Assembly: GCA_035653295.1 (NCBI GenBank)
Contig: DASRCB010000258.1
Location: 1-8,328 of the forward strand
DNA: 8,328 nt
Direction: 5' to 3'
Origin: DASRCB01 sp035653295
GTDB taxonomy: Bacteria; Acidobacteriota; Terriglobia; Bryobacterales; Bryobacteraceae
Positions 1-6,235 of the stretch are shown piece by piece. Positions within the stretch are counted from its first letter, which is position 1. Each line of letters starts with the position of its first letter. Under the pieces are notes generated by a model. That model did not search any database, had not been told where the DNA came from, and saw only the letters and a list, made by a program, of their open reading frames with translations. The position numbers and the translations under genes are program-made.

Positions 1-46
1 CGCTTCCACCTCGCGTACTAAGATGCGGCCGGGAGGGAAGTCTCCA

Positions 47-673
47 ATGTCTTCCGAACGTCGTATCCGTTCTTCTCGCGAAAATGGCGCTAAATCGGGC
101 GGCCCCAAAACCCCCGAGGGCAAAGCGCGCTCTTCACGCAACGGCATAAAACACGGCCTGCTCAGCGAAATCATCGTCCTTCCAACCGAGCCCGCTGAGC
201 GTTTCCTCCAGCTCTCCACCGAACTGGAAGACGAGTTCCGCCCCTCCACCCCGTTCCAGCGCCTCCAGGTCGAATCAATAGCCGCCTGCGCCTGGCGCAT
301 CCGCCGCGTCTGGGCGCTCGAGAAAACTGCGTACAAATACGAAGCCGGTCTCATGGGCCCGTGCCACCTCCCGCCCGACGAAAAGACCTATCGCTCCTTC
401 CGCGCCATGGCCGATTTCACCAAAGCCCTCGAGCTCCTCAGCCGCTACGAATCCCGCTATGAGCGCCAGATGGCGAGGGCACACAAAACGCTCATGGATT
501 ACGACCCGGAAAACGTGCCAAACGAACCTAATCCCACAAACGCACACCAGCCCGAGGACCCGCAACTAATTGACAGCACACCCGAAACCGACCCGCCAGA
601 CGGCGTAACGGCCCAGCACACAGCGGACCCCTGTTCCCTGACCCCTGACCCCGTTCTTTCGGACCCCGGGCCT
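47..673 (+). CDS. Conserved small protein of unknown function, 3' end unresolved (no natural stop)
   Basis: I do not recognise a function. The start is set by ATG at 47, with a strong purine-rich ribosome binding site (GGGAGGGAAG, 31-40) six bases upstream; the in-frame ATG at 23 lacks this. The N-terminal ~45 residues are basic and contain GAKSGGPKTPEGKARSSRNG followed by IKHGL, a block I associate with small acidobacterial hypothetical proteins. Residues ~60-150 look helical and charged, with no signal peptide or membrane segment, so a cytoplasmic protein is likely, possibly nucleic-acid binding given the basic head (inference). From about residue 155 the protein becomes a low-complexity Pro/Asp/Asn tail. 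The frame has no stop until 2003-2005, but beyond ~673 it is antisense to a convincing gene and then out of frame with the cytochrome gene, so I end the supported region there. The true end may have been lost by a shift in the heptamer repeat at 629-649. Existence of the N-terminal part is fairly sure; the end is not. Confidence 0.6.
629..649. repeat. Three tandem 7-bp units (CCCTGWY)
   Basis: The sequence reads CCCTGTT, CCCTGAC, CCCTGAC with no gaps, followed by a degenerate fourth unit CCCGTTC at 650-656. It lies in the low-complexity tail of the first gene, just before the convergent gene end at 674. Because seven is not a multiple of three, gain or loss of a unit changes the downstream reading frame. 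Confidence 0.75.
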
Positions 674-1516
674 TCACTCCACGCTGAACTCGGCCCGCGC
701 CTCAGCCGTCTGCCCGCCGACCTTGTCATTCGCGGTAATCACAATCGTGTGCTTCCCTTTGGGCACGTTTGCAGGCAGCGGCAGGCTGAACTCCCCCGGA
801 GCGTACCGCTGCGGGTAGAAGGTCTTGTCGCTCAGGGTGGCGGCGTCGGGCTGATTCAGCCCCACCTTCCCGCTGGGCAGAATCGCTTGAATGCCGTAGG
901 AGACCTGAAACTCGTTGCCGGCGGCGAATTTGTAACCGGTAATGTCGAATTTCACCCAGACGGTTTCGCCGGGCCGGTACGCGGGCGTCTCCAGCGGCTT
1001 CCTCTCCTCCTCGGAGGCGTAGAAGTGCAGGTTTCGGATAACCAGCGTATCGCTCGGAGCCACGTCGCGCCCGCGCACCTGGAAAGGAACATCGCCCGCC
1101 GCTTCTGTTTTCGCCAGCTCGTCGTGAACCGTGATCTTCAGATGATACGTGCCGCTGGGCGCCGCGGGCGGGATGAGCACGCTCCAGCGAATCTTCGGCA
1201 GCCAATGCTTGTCTTCGGCGGTGATGTCGGTGTCCACCTTGCCCGAGCCCGGCGGCGCGATGGCCATGCCGGACGGATCGACCGCCTCCGCCGACCACGT
1301 CAGCGACAAATGCGCGCCGGCATAAGCAGGCTTCTCAGCCTTCTGAAAACCAGCAACTTCGAACGACAGATATACGGTGTCTGCTGGCGTGAACGCCTGG
1401 TCCGATGCCAGCGGCGGCCCATCCTCGTACTGATGCAGCAGCGGCGCCTGGATCGCCAGCTGCGCCGGCGCCGCGCCCATCGCGGCGACGCACAACAGCA
1501 GAACCACACTCCTCAT
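674..1516 (-). CDS. Secreted protein with two tandem beta-sandwich-like repeats, function unknown
   Basis: A 280-residue protein with a Sec signal peptide (residues 1-18, hydrophobic VVLLLCVAAMGAA, likely cleavage after APA). Start ATG 1516 has AGGA at 1525-1528 eight bases upstream. The mature part is an internal duplication: residues 42-57 (FTPADTVYLSFEVAGF) match 180-195 (YRPGETVWVKFDITGY); 70-86 match 203-219 around the shared PSG; and 113-147 match 245-279 without gaps, each with a 'P.G.....I' core and a final 'F.V' strand. The alternating hydrophobic pattern and the PxGxYxLxI-type strand suggest Ig-like or similar beta domains (inference); there are no catalytic motifs. A role in adhesion, scaffolding or ligand binding outside the membrane is possible. 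It is divergent from the cytochrome gene and shares its upstream region. It ends tail to tail with the preceding gene. I am sure it is a gene; the function is unknown. Confidence 0.85.
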   Translation of the reverse strand: MRSVVLLLCVAAMGAAPAQLAIQAPLLHQYEDGPPLASDQAFTPADTVYLSFEVAGFQKAEKPAYAGAHLSLTWSAEAVDPSGMAIAPPGSGKVDTDITAEDKHWLPKIRWSVLIPPAAPSGTYHLKITVHDELAKTEAAGDVPFQVRGRDVAPSDTLVIRNLHFYASEEERKPLETPAYRPGETVWVKFDITGYKFAAGNEFQVSYGIQAILPSGKVGLNQPDAATLSDKTFYPQRYAPGEFSLPLPANVPKGKHTIVITANDKVGGQTAEARAEFSVE

Positions 1517-1548
1517 AACGGAAATCCTGCTTCATTTTATGCCCGGGG

Positions 1549-1576
1549 TTTTGTGGTGCAAGCCTTGGGCTTGCAC
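1549..1576. repeat. REP-like extragenic hairpin, copy 1
   Basis: A perfect 9-bp inverted repeat, GTGCAAGCC (1556-1564) and GGCTTGCAC (1568-1576), with a TTG loop, preceded by TTTTGTGG (1549-1556). A related copy with the same TTTTGTGG lead lies at 5776-5802. It lies between two divergent genes, so it cannot be a terminator for either. A GTGG tetranucleotide at the foot of a GC-rich stem resembles the GTAG/GGAG foot of REP elements mobilised by RAYT transposases; this assignment is inference from two copies. Confidence 0.55.
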
Positions 1577-1626
1577 GCACCGACCGCCGGACTCGCGGCC
1601 GCGCTCCCGCCGCTCGTCAATCGTTG

Positions 1627-1632
1627 TACAAT
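1627..1632 (+). promoter_or_regulatory. Candidate -10 box for the cytochrome operon
   Basis: TACAAT matches five of six bases of the sigma-70 -10 consensus and stands out in GC-rich surroundings. It would place the transcript start near 1639 and give a leader of about 65 bases before ATG 1705. No good -35 box is present at 16-18 bp upstream, so an activator or other sigma factor may be needed, or the match is chance. Confidence 0.25.
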
Positions 1633-1658
1633 AGCCCAAACGCTGTGGCTCAGGGAAT

Positions 1659-1704
1659 GTGCGTCCTGTTACGCACGATCTGCTTCAGGAGGAGACTGGT
1701 CTCC
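1659..1704 (+). promoter_or_regulatory. Structured leader with two hairpins and the cytochrome ribosome binding site
   Basis: Two inverted repeats lie directly before the start codon. The first is GTGCGT (1659-1664) and ACGCAC (1671-1676) with a 6-base loop. The second is GGAGA (1691-1695) and TCTCC (1700-1704) with loop CTGG, ending at the base before ATG 1705. The Shine-Dalgarno AGGAGGAG (1687-1694) lies partly inside the second stem, so folding could limit translation. The ribosome binding site is clear; the regulatory role of the stems is inference. Confidence 0.4.
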
Positions 1705-3876
1705 ATGCGCGCATTGCTGCCAATCGCCGTCGCGGCGGTTGCGCACATGGCTCTGGCGCAAACCACCGCCGACCCGGCGCGCGCCGCATACGCCGAACGC
1801 ATCACCCAGAGTTACAACTTCGCATTCGGCCCGCACAATATTTCGCTCCCTGGAAATGCCGCCGTCGAGGGCAACACATTTCTGCCCCCCGGCGCGTTTC
1901 CCAAAGCCGAATACTGCGGCCATTGCCACAAGGAAGCGTATGCCCAATGGCGACAGGCCCTGCATTCCAACTCGTTCCGTACTCCGTTCTACCGCACCAG
2001 CGTAAACATCCTCGCCCGCACCAAGGGCATCGAGTTCACGCGCCACTGTGACAGTTGCCACAACCCCATCGGCGTCATCAGCGGCGCCCTTACACCGGAT
2101 TCGAAGGTCGATCGCAGTTTCGACGAGGACGGCCTTACCTGCATGACCTGCCATTCCATTCAGAGTGTCGATTCCACCAACGGTAACGGCGGCTTCGTCA
2201 TGGGCGTTCCCGCCGTGATGGTGGACGAAAACGGCCGCCGCGTGCCCGGCATCCCCACGGATGCGGAGATCATGGCCCACCCCGAGCGCCACTCCCAGGC
2301 AGTCATGCGCAACCTGCTGCACACGCCCGAATTCTGCGCCTCCTGTCACAAGGCCAACCTGCCCGACCCTCTGAACGGCTACAAGTTCATCCGCGCCTTT
2401 ACTGTGTTCGATGAATGGCAGAACTCGAAGTTCTCCATGCGGAATCCGCTCACGTTCTACACCGCGGGTTTTACCACCTGCCAGAACTGCCACATGAAGC
2501 GCGAGCCGGTCACCATGCAGGAGTACGGCGCCAAACACGGCACCTTCGTGTCCCATCGCTGGCTCGCCGGCAACACCGCCGTCCCCTTCTATTACGGATT
2601 CGAGGAGCAACTGAAGAAGACCATCGAGTTCCTCCAGACCGGAAACTATCTCAACGTCGATCTGTTCGCCATTCGCGATGAGAAAACCGGAAAAGTCATC
2701 GGCCCGCTCGGCTCCACCGCCTTCCGGCTCGAGCCGAAACAGAAGGTCGAAATGATGGTAGTGGTCCAGAACAAGATGATCGGCCACTCCCTCGTTCCGG
2801 AAGTGCGCGACCTTTATGAGCCCTGGGTGGAGTTCGTGGTCCGCGATCGCCAGGGCGCGGAGATCGCCCACAGCGGCTTCCTCAAGCCAGACGGCTCCAT
2901 CGACGAACGCGCCCACAGTTTCACCAACCGGCCGGTGAACATCTACGGCAATTTCGTCGACAACCACATGGTCTGGACCATCCACTCCACCGCGTACGAC
3001 AACACCATCCAGTCCGGCCGGTCGGCTCTGATTCGGTACGAGTTCGAGGTTCCCGACGCCGCGCGCGGGCCACTCACCGTTACGGCCAAAGTCAATTACC
3101 GCCACCTGCGGCAGAGCTATCTCAACAACATCTTCGGGCCCGATCACCCCGCCTACCCGGTCGTAGAGATCGCCTCGCGCACGCGCACCCTGAACATCGG
3201 CCAGAATCCGATCACGCCGCGGCAGCCGAACGACAACGAGGACTGGATGCGCTGGAATAACGTCGCCATAGGCTTTCTCGATCAGTTGCAGTATGCCGAA
3301 GCCATCGACGCCTTCCAGCATGTTGTGAAGCTGCGGCCCGATTACGCCGACGGTCACATCAATGTCGGCTTGACTTACATCGAGTGGGAGAAGTACAGCC
3401 TCGCGCGCGCCAGCCTCGAACAGGCGCTGCGCCTCAGCCCCGACAACTGCCGCGCGCTGTATTATCTCGCCCTCGTCGAGCGCCGCGAAGGGCATACTGA
3501 GCAGGAGGTCGCCGACCTCCAGAAGGTGGTGCGCATGTACCCGCAGGCGCGCGATGCGCGCCGGGAATTAGCGATCTCTTATTATCAGCAGCATCGGTAC
3601 GACGAGTCGCGGGAGCAGTTCGAAGCCTTGCAGGCCATCGACCCCGACGATCTCGCGGCGCATTACAACCTCGCCGTGCTGTACCGCCGCGCCGGTAAGA
3701 AGGAAGAAGCCGCCCGCCAGGCGGCAATGTTCGCTACAAAGCAGGTGGATCCGGGCGCACCCACTTACTCCCTCCAGTTCCTGCGCGCGCACCCGGAGAT
3801 CTCCGTCGAGAGCGTGCCATGGCACGTCCACCGCGACATGTCATCCGAGGACACCGTCGCCAGCCGAACGCATTGA
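1705..3876 (+). CDS. Exported pentahaem c-type cytochrome with C-terminal TPR domain
   Basis: A 723-residue electron-transfer protein of the periplasm or cell surface. ATG 1705 is chosen because AGGAGGAG precedes it and a Sec signal peptide follows (residues 1-18, ending ALA before QTT); the open frame upstream to 1624 encodes no signal-like sequence. Five CXXCH haem sites are visible: CGHCH 71-75, CDSCH 115-119, CMTCH 146-150, CASCH 211-215 and CQNCH 259-263. Histidines such as H87, H114, H278 and H284 could be distal ligands (inference). The haem region resembles the cytochrome c554-like group. Residues ~330-500 form a beta-rich domain with conserved-looking IGHSLVPE, DLYEPWVE and VDNHMVWTIHS segments. 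Residues 512-683 are five consecutive 34-residue TPRs, a protein-docking tail. The CRTAC1 gene starts about 20 bases after the stop, so they are probably co-transcribed. No dedicated enzyme motif was seen; substrate and partner are unknown. Confidence 0.92.
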   Translation: MRALLPIAVAAVAHMALAQTTADPARAAYAERITQSYNFAFGPHNISLPGNAAVEGNTFLPPGAFPKAEYCGHCHKEAYAQWRQALHSNSFRTPFYRTSVNILARTKGIEFTRHCDSCHNPIGVISGALTPDSKVDRSFDEDGLTCMTCHSIQSVDSTNGNGGFVMGVPAVMVDENGRRVPGIPTDAEIMAHPERHSQAVMRNLLHTPEFCASCHKANLPDPLNGYKFIRAFTVFDEWQNSKFSMRNPLTFYTAGFTTCQNCHMKREPVTMQEYGAKHGTFVSHRWLAGNTAVPFYYGFEEQLKKTIEFLQTGNYLNVDLFAIRDEKTGKVIGPLGSTAFRLEPKQKVEMMVVVQNKMIGHSLVPEVRDLYEPWVEFVVRDRQGAEIAHSGFLKPDGSIDERAHSFTNRPVNIYGNFVDNHMVWTIHSTAYDNTIQSGRSALIRYEFEVPDAARGPLTVTAKVNYRHLRQSYLNNIFGPDHPAYPVVEIASRTRTLNIGQNPITPRQPNDNEDWMRWNNVAIGFLDQLQYAEAIDAFQHVVKLRPDYADGHINVGLTYIEWEKYSLARASLEQALRLSPDNCRALYYLALVERREGHTEQEVADLQKVVRMYPQARDARRELAISYYQQHRYDESREQFEALQAIDPDDLAAHYNLAVLYRRAGKKEEAARQAAMFATKQVDPGAPTYSLQFLRAHPEISVESVPWHVHRDMSSEDTVASRTH

Positions 3877-3886
3877 ACTCGTTGTT

Positions 3887-3893
3887 GAGGTGA
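3887..3893 (+). promoter_or_regulatory. Shine-Dalgarno of the CRTAC1 gene, decides a non-ATG start
   Basis: GAGGTGA is a seven-base match to the 16S 3' end, lying between the cytochrome stop (3874-3876) and adjacent GTG (3895) and TTG (3898) codons in one frame. From GAGG the gap is four bases to GTG and seven to TTG, which favours TTG 3898, although GTG 3895 cannot be excluded. Confidence 0.6.
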
Positions 3894-3897
3894 AGTG

Positions 3898-5772
3898 TTG
3901 AATCGAAATCGCAGGCATTTTATCCGGTCGTTGAGCCGCACCGCGCTGGTGCTGCCCCTGGCCGACATCCTCGCCGCCGCTGGGCCCTGGCCGGACGACT
4001 CGAAGATCAAGCTGCCCGGCCCCATGGAGCGCGAGTACGACGCCAAACCCATGGCCCCGCCGAAGGGCCCGAAGTCGCCCATCGAGGGCACGCCGCTGGG
4101 CGTCAGCTTCGTCGATGTCGTAAAAGACGCGGGCCTCGCCGTTAAGACGATCTACGGCGGCGAAGGTAAAAACAAATACCTCCTCGAGACCACCGGCTGC
4201 GGCCTCGCTTTTTACGATTACGACAACGATGGCTGGCTCGATATCTTCCTCGTCAACGGCTGGCGCCTCGAAGGATTCCCCGCCGGACAGGAGCCCCGCT
4301 GCCATCTCTTCAAAAACAACCGCGATGGCACGTTCACGGAAGTCACGAAAGGTTCGGGGCTCGAGCACAAGACCGGCTGGGGCCAGGCCTGCTGCGTGGG
4401 CGATTACAATAACGACGGCGTCGACGACCTCTTCGTCACTTACTACGGTCAGAACGCGCTCTACCGCAACAACGGAGATGGCACGTTCACCGACGTCACC
4501 GAGAAGGCCGGCCTCATTCAACCCGGTCCAAAGACGCGGTGGAACACCGGCTGCACCTTCGTCGATTACGACAAGGACGGCAATCTCGATCTCTTCGTCG
4601 CCAACTATGTCGATTTCGATCTGAAGACTGCCCCGCCCCCGGAGGCCGGGCCGTGTACCTACAAAGGTCTCCTCGTTGCCTGCGGCCCGCCCGGCCTGCC
4701 TGGCGGCAAGAACATCCTCTACCACAACAACGGCGACGGCACGTTCACCGATGTGAGCGAGAAGGCTGGAATCCTGAAAACCGCCGGTACCTACGGCCTC
4801 AGCGTCGCCGCATCCGACCTCGACAACGACGGCTGGCCCGATATCTACGTCGCCAACGACTCCAGCACCGCCACGCTGTATCAGAATCAGAAGGACGGTA
4901 CCTTCAAAGACATCGCCATCGAATCCGGCGCGGCTCTGTCCCCCGAGGGCAAGCCCCAGGCCGGCATGGGCGTCTCCATCGGCGATTACAACCGCGACGG
5001 CACTCTGGATATCGTAAAGACCAATTTCGCGGGCGACACCGACTCTCTCTACACGAATCTCGGCGACGCCACCTTCGAAGACCGCACTTACCCCAGTGGC
5101 ATCGGAGTCAACACGCGCCTGCTCGGATGGGGCGTGGGATTCTTCGACATGGACAACGACGGCTGGCTCGATGTACTAATGTCCAACGGCCATGTCTATC
5201 CCGAAGTGGACAAGTCTCGCGCGGACCTTAAGTACGCCGAGCACAAGTATCTCTACCGCAACCTACAGAACGGCCGCTTCGAGGAAGTCACCGAAAAGGG
5301 CGGCCCCGGCATTATGGAGAGCGCCCCGGCCCGCGGCTGCGCTTTCGGCGACTTCGACAACGATGGCGACATCGACATCGCGGTGAACTGCGTCAACGCC
5401 ATCCCGCAGCTCCTCCGCTGCGATTCCACGCTGAAGCGAAACTGGATCAAGATCAAGCTCGTCGGCGTCAAATCGAACCGCACCGGCATCGGGTCGCGCG
5501 TGATCGTGAGCGCCAAAACCAAAGCCGGGTCCGACCAGCCGCTGGTCCAGGTGGACGAGTTGCGAAGCGGCGGCAGCTACTTCTCGCAAAACGATATGCG
5601 CATGCACTTCGGCCTCGATCAGGCGAAAAAGGTGGACAGCGTCGAAGTGCGCTGGCTCAGCGGTCAGATCGACCGCTTTCACGACCTCGAGCCCAACAAG
5701 CTCTACGTGCTCCAGGAAGGCGGCAAGATTCTGAAGTCCGAAACCCTGCAACCGGCAAAGCCCCATGCCTGA
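3898..5772 (+). CDS. CRTAC1 family protein: Tat signal, FG-GAP/VCBS calcium repeats, ASPIC/UnbV domain
   Basis: Residues are numbered from the alternative GTG at 3895 (625 aa); the TTG start preferred here is one residue shorter. The N-terminus NRRHFIRSLSRTALVLPLA is a twin-arginine signal (RRxFI), with likely cleavage after ILAAA near residue 29. Seven D-x-D/N-x-D-G-x-x-D calcium loops fill a predicted beta-propeller: 108-116, 170-178, 224-232, 308-316, 364-372, 418-426 and 486-494, interleaved with N-G/R-DGTF-x-(D/E)-V strands. Residues 254-270 carry the C-x-Y-(11 or so residues)-CGPPGLPGG segment typical of CRTAC1 proteins. Residues ~515-608 form the ASPIC/UnbV domain (RTGIGSRV, ELRSGGSYFSQND, VEVRWLSG). 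The family is extracellular and integrin-alpha-like; its bacterial role is poorly known, probably binding or scaffolding. Tat export suggests it folds before export. It follows the cytochrome gene closely and overlaps the next gene by 8 bases, so a three-gene operon with the cytochrome is likely. Family assignment is firm; function is not. Confidence 0.92.
   Translation: MNRNRRHFIRSLSRTALVLPLADILAAAGPWPDDSKIKLPGPMEREYDAKPMAPPKGPKSPIEGTPLGVSFVDVVKDAGLAVKTIYGGEGKNKYLLETTGCGLAFYDYDNDGWLDIFLVNGWRLEGFPAGQEPRCHLFKNNRDGTFTEVTKGSGLEHKTGWGQACCVGDYNNDGVDDLFVTYYGQNALYRNNGDGTFTDVTEKAGLIQPGPKTRWNTGCTFVDYDKDGNLDLFVANYVDFDLKTAPPPEAGPCTYKGLLVACGPPGLPGGKNILYHNNGDGTFTDVSEKAGILKTAGTYGLSVAASDLDNDGWPDIYVANDSSTATLYQNQKDGTFKDIAIESGAALSPEGKPQAGMGVSIGDYNRDGTLDIVKTNFAGDTDSLYTNLGDATFEDRTYPSGIGVNTRLLGWGVGFFDMDNDGWLDVLMSNGHVYPEVDKSRADLKYAEHKYLYRNLQNGRFEEVTEKGGPGIMESAPARGCAFGDFDNDGDIDIAVNCVNAIPQLLRCDSTLKRNWIKIKLVGVKSNRTGIGSRVIVSAKTKAGSDQPLVQVDELRSGGSYFSQNDMRMHFGLDQAKKVDSVEVRWLSGQIDRFHDLEPNKLYVLQEGGKILKSETLQPAKPHA
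4315..4770 (+). repeat. Nucleotide-level direct repeats inside the FG-GAP region
   Basis: Near-identical segments beginning AACAAC and containing GGCACGTTCACSG occur at 4315, 4468 and 4726; the last two continue into GAGAAGGC. They encode the NNGDGTFTDVTEKAG-type strand of successive propeller blades. The 4468 and 4726 copies agree over most of about 45 bases, more than protein similarity alone requires, suggesting fairly recent blade duplication or gene conversion (inference). Confidence 0.5.
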
Positions 5773-6235
5773 AAATTTTGTGGGGCAGGCTCTCAGCCCG
5801 CCAGGTCCGGTCACGGCATCGGCTTTAGCCCGACTGTTCCTCCTCTGCACTGTTCCGCTCCTGAGCCACGCCGCCGACCGCTGCCCCTGGATAAACACCG
5901 CCACCGCATCCGGCCTCCTCGGCAGCGACGTTACGGCACGCCTGACCGACACCTCCTGTACCTTCCAGTCCCCGCAGGCCGAACTCAAAATCGAAGTAAC
6001 TACAAAACCGTCGACAGTCCCCTGCCCGACCGGCACGCCGCTGAAAGCCATCGGCAACGAAGCCCGCCTCTGCGACGGCTCTGACCATGACGGCCGCTGG
6101 GCGCTGGTCGCCGGTAGAGTCCGCGATCAATTCTTCACCGTCCGCATCAGCAGTGCCGATGCGGCGGCCCAAACCGCCGATCTTCGCGAAAAGGCCCGCA
6201 AAGCCGCGGAACAAATTGCCGGTATTTTGTTTTAA
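5765..6235 (+). CDS. Small secreted protein with four cysteines, function unknown
   Basis: A 156-residue product. ATG 5765 overlaps the CRTAC1 stop by 8 bases, indicating translational coupling. A hydrophobic signal core (LARLFLLCTVPLLSHA, about residues 21-36) sits behind an unusually long n-region of about 20 residues, part of which (about NFVGQALSPP) is encoded by a REP-like hairpin; GTG 5780 is an alternative in-frame start. The mature protein begins near AADRCPW and has four cysteines at 40, 65, 87 and 103, enough for two disulfides, spaced around a beta-rich core (CTFQS, LKIEV, LKAIGNEA, ALVAGRVRDQFFTVRI) and a C-terminal amphipathic helix (LREKARKAAEQIAGILF). The layout of a CPW start, a CTF strand and an 'AeqIaG' end resembles small exported DUF3558-like proteins, but I cannot assign a family. 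It could be a lipid-free periplasmic accessory protein to the cytochrome/CRTAC1 pair. It overlaps the convergent TPR gene by 4 bases. Confidence 0.75.
   Translation: MPENFVGQALSPPGPVTASALARLFLLCTVPLLSHAADRCPWINTATASGLLGSDVTARLTDTSCTFQSPQAELKIEVTTKPSTVPCPTGTPLKAIGNEARLCDGSDHDGRWALVAGRVRDQFFTVRISSADAAAQTADLREKARKAAEQIAGILF
5776..5802. repeat. REP-like hairpin, copy 2, inside a coding region
   Basis: TTTTGTGG (5776-5783) is followed by GGCAGGCT (5784-5791), loop CTC, and AGCCCGCC (5795-5802), a stem with seven of eight pairs. Lead, spacing and core positions align with the element at 1549-1576. It straddles the start of the small secreted protein gene just past the CRTAC1 stop. A weaker stem, TCGGCT (from 5818) with AGCCCGA and one bulged base, follows and might be a decayed partner unit. 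Confidence 0.5.

Noticed and set aside
1534..1561. Promoter for the minus-strand secreted protein gene (TAAAAT with TTGCAC 16 bp upstream, the latter in the hairpin arm)
   Set aside because: The predicted transcript start would fall within the gene's own Shine-Dalgarno, and the -35 match is only three of six bases.
1549..1576. Intrinsic terminator
   Set aside because: It lies upstream of both flanking divergent genes and has no T tract after the stem on either strand that follows a gene end.
674..2005. Continuation of the first gene as one 660-residue protein
   Set aside because: Beyond ~673 the translation is Arg/His/Pro-rich and is antisense to a secreted protein with signal peptide and internal duplication, then out of frame with the cytochrome gene.
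1669..3495. Long open frame on the minus strand opposite the cytochrome gene
   Set aside because: The plus-strand frame has five CXXCH motifs, TPRs and a signal peptide; the antisense frame is open because of third-position G/C preference and has no recognisable domain.
3841..4725. Minus-strand open frame opposite the CRTAC1 gene
   Set aside because: It mirrors the repeated Asp/Gly codons of the FG-GAP loops (giving IVVVI and VDEE strings) and has no start signal or family resemblance.
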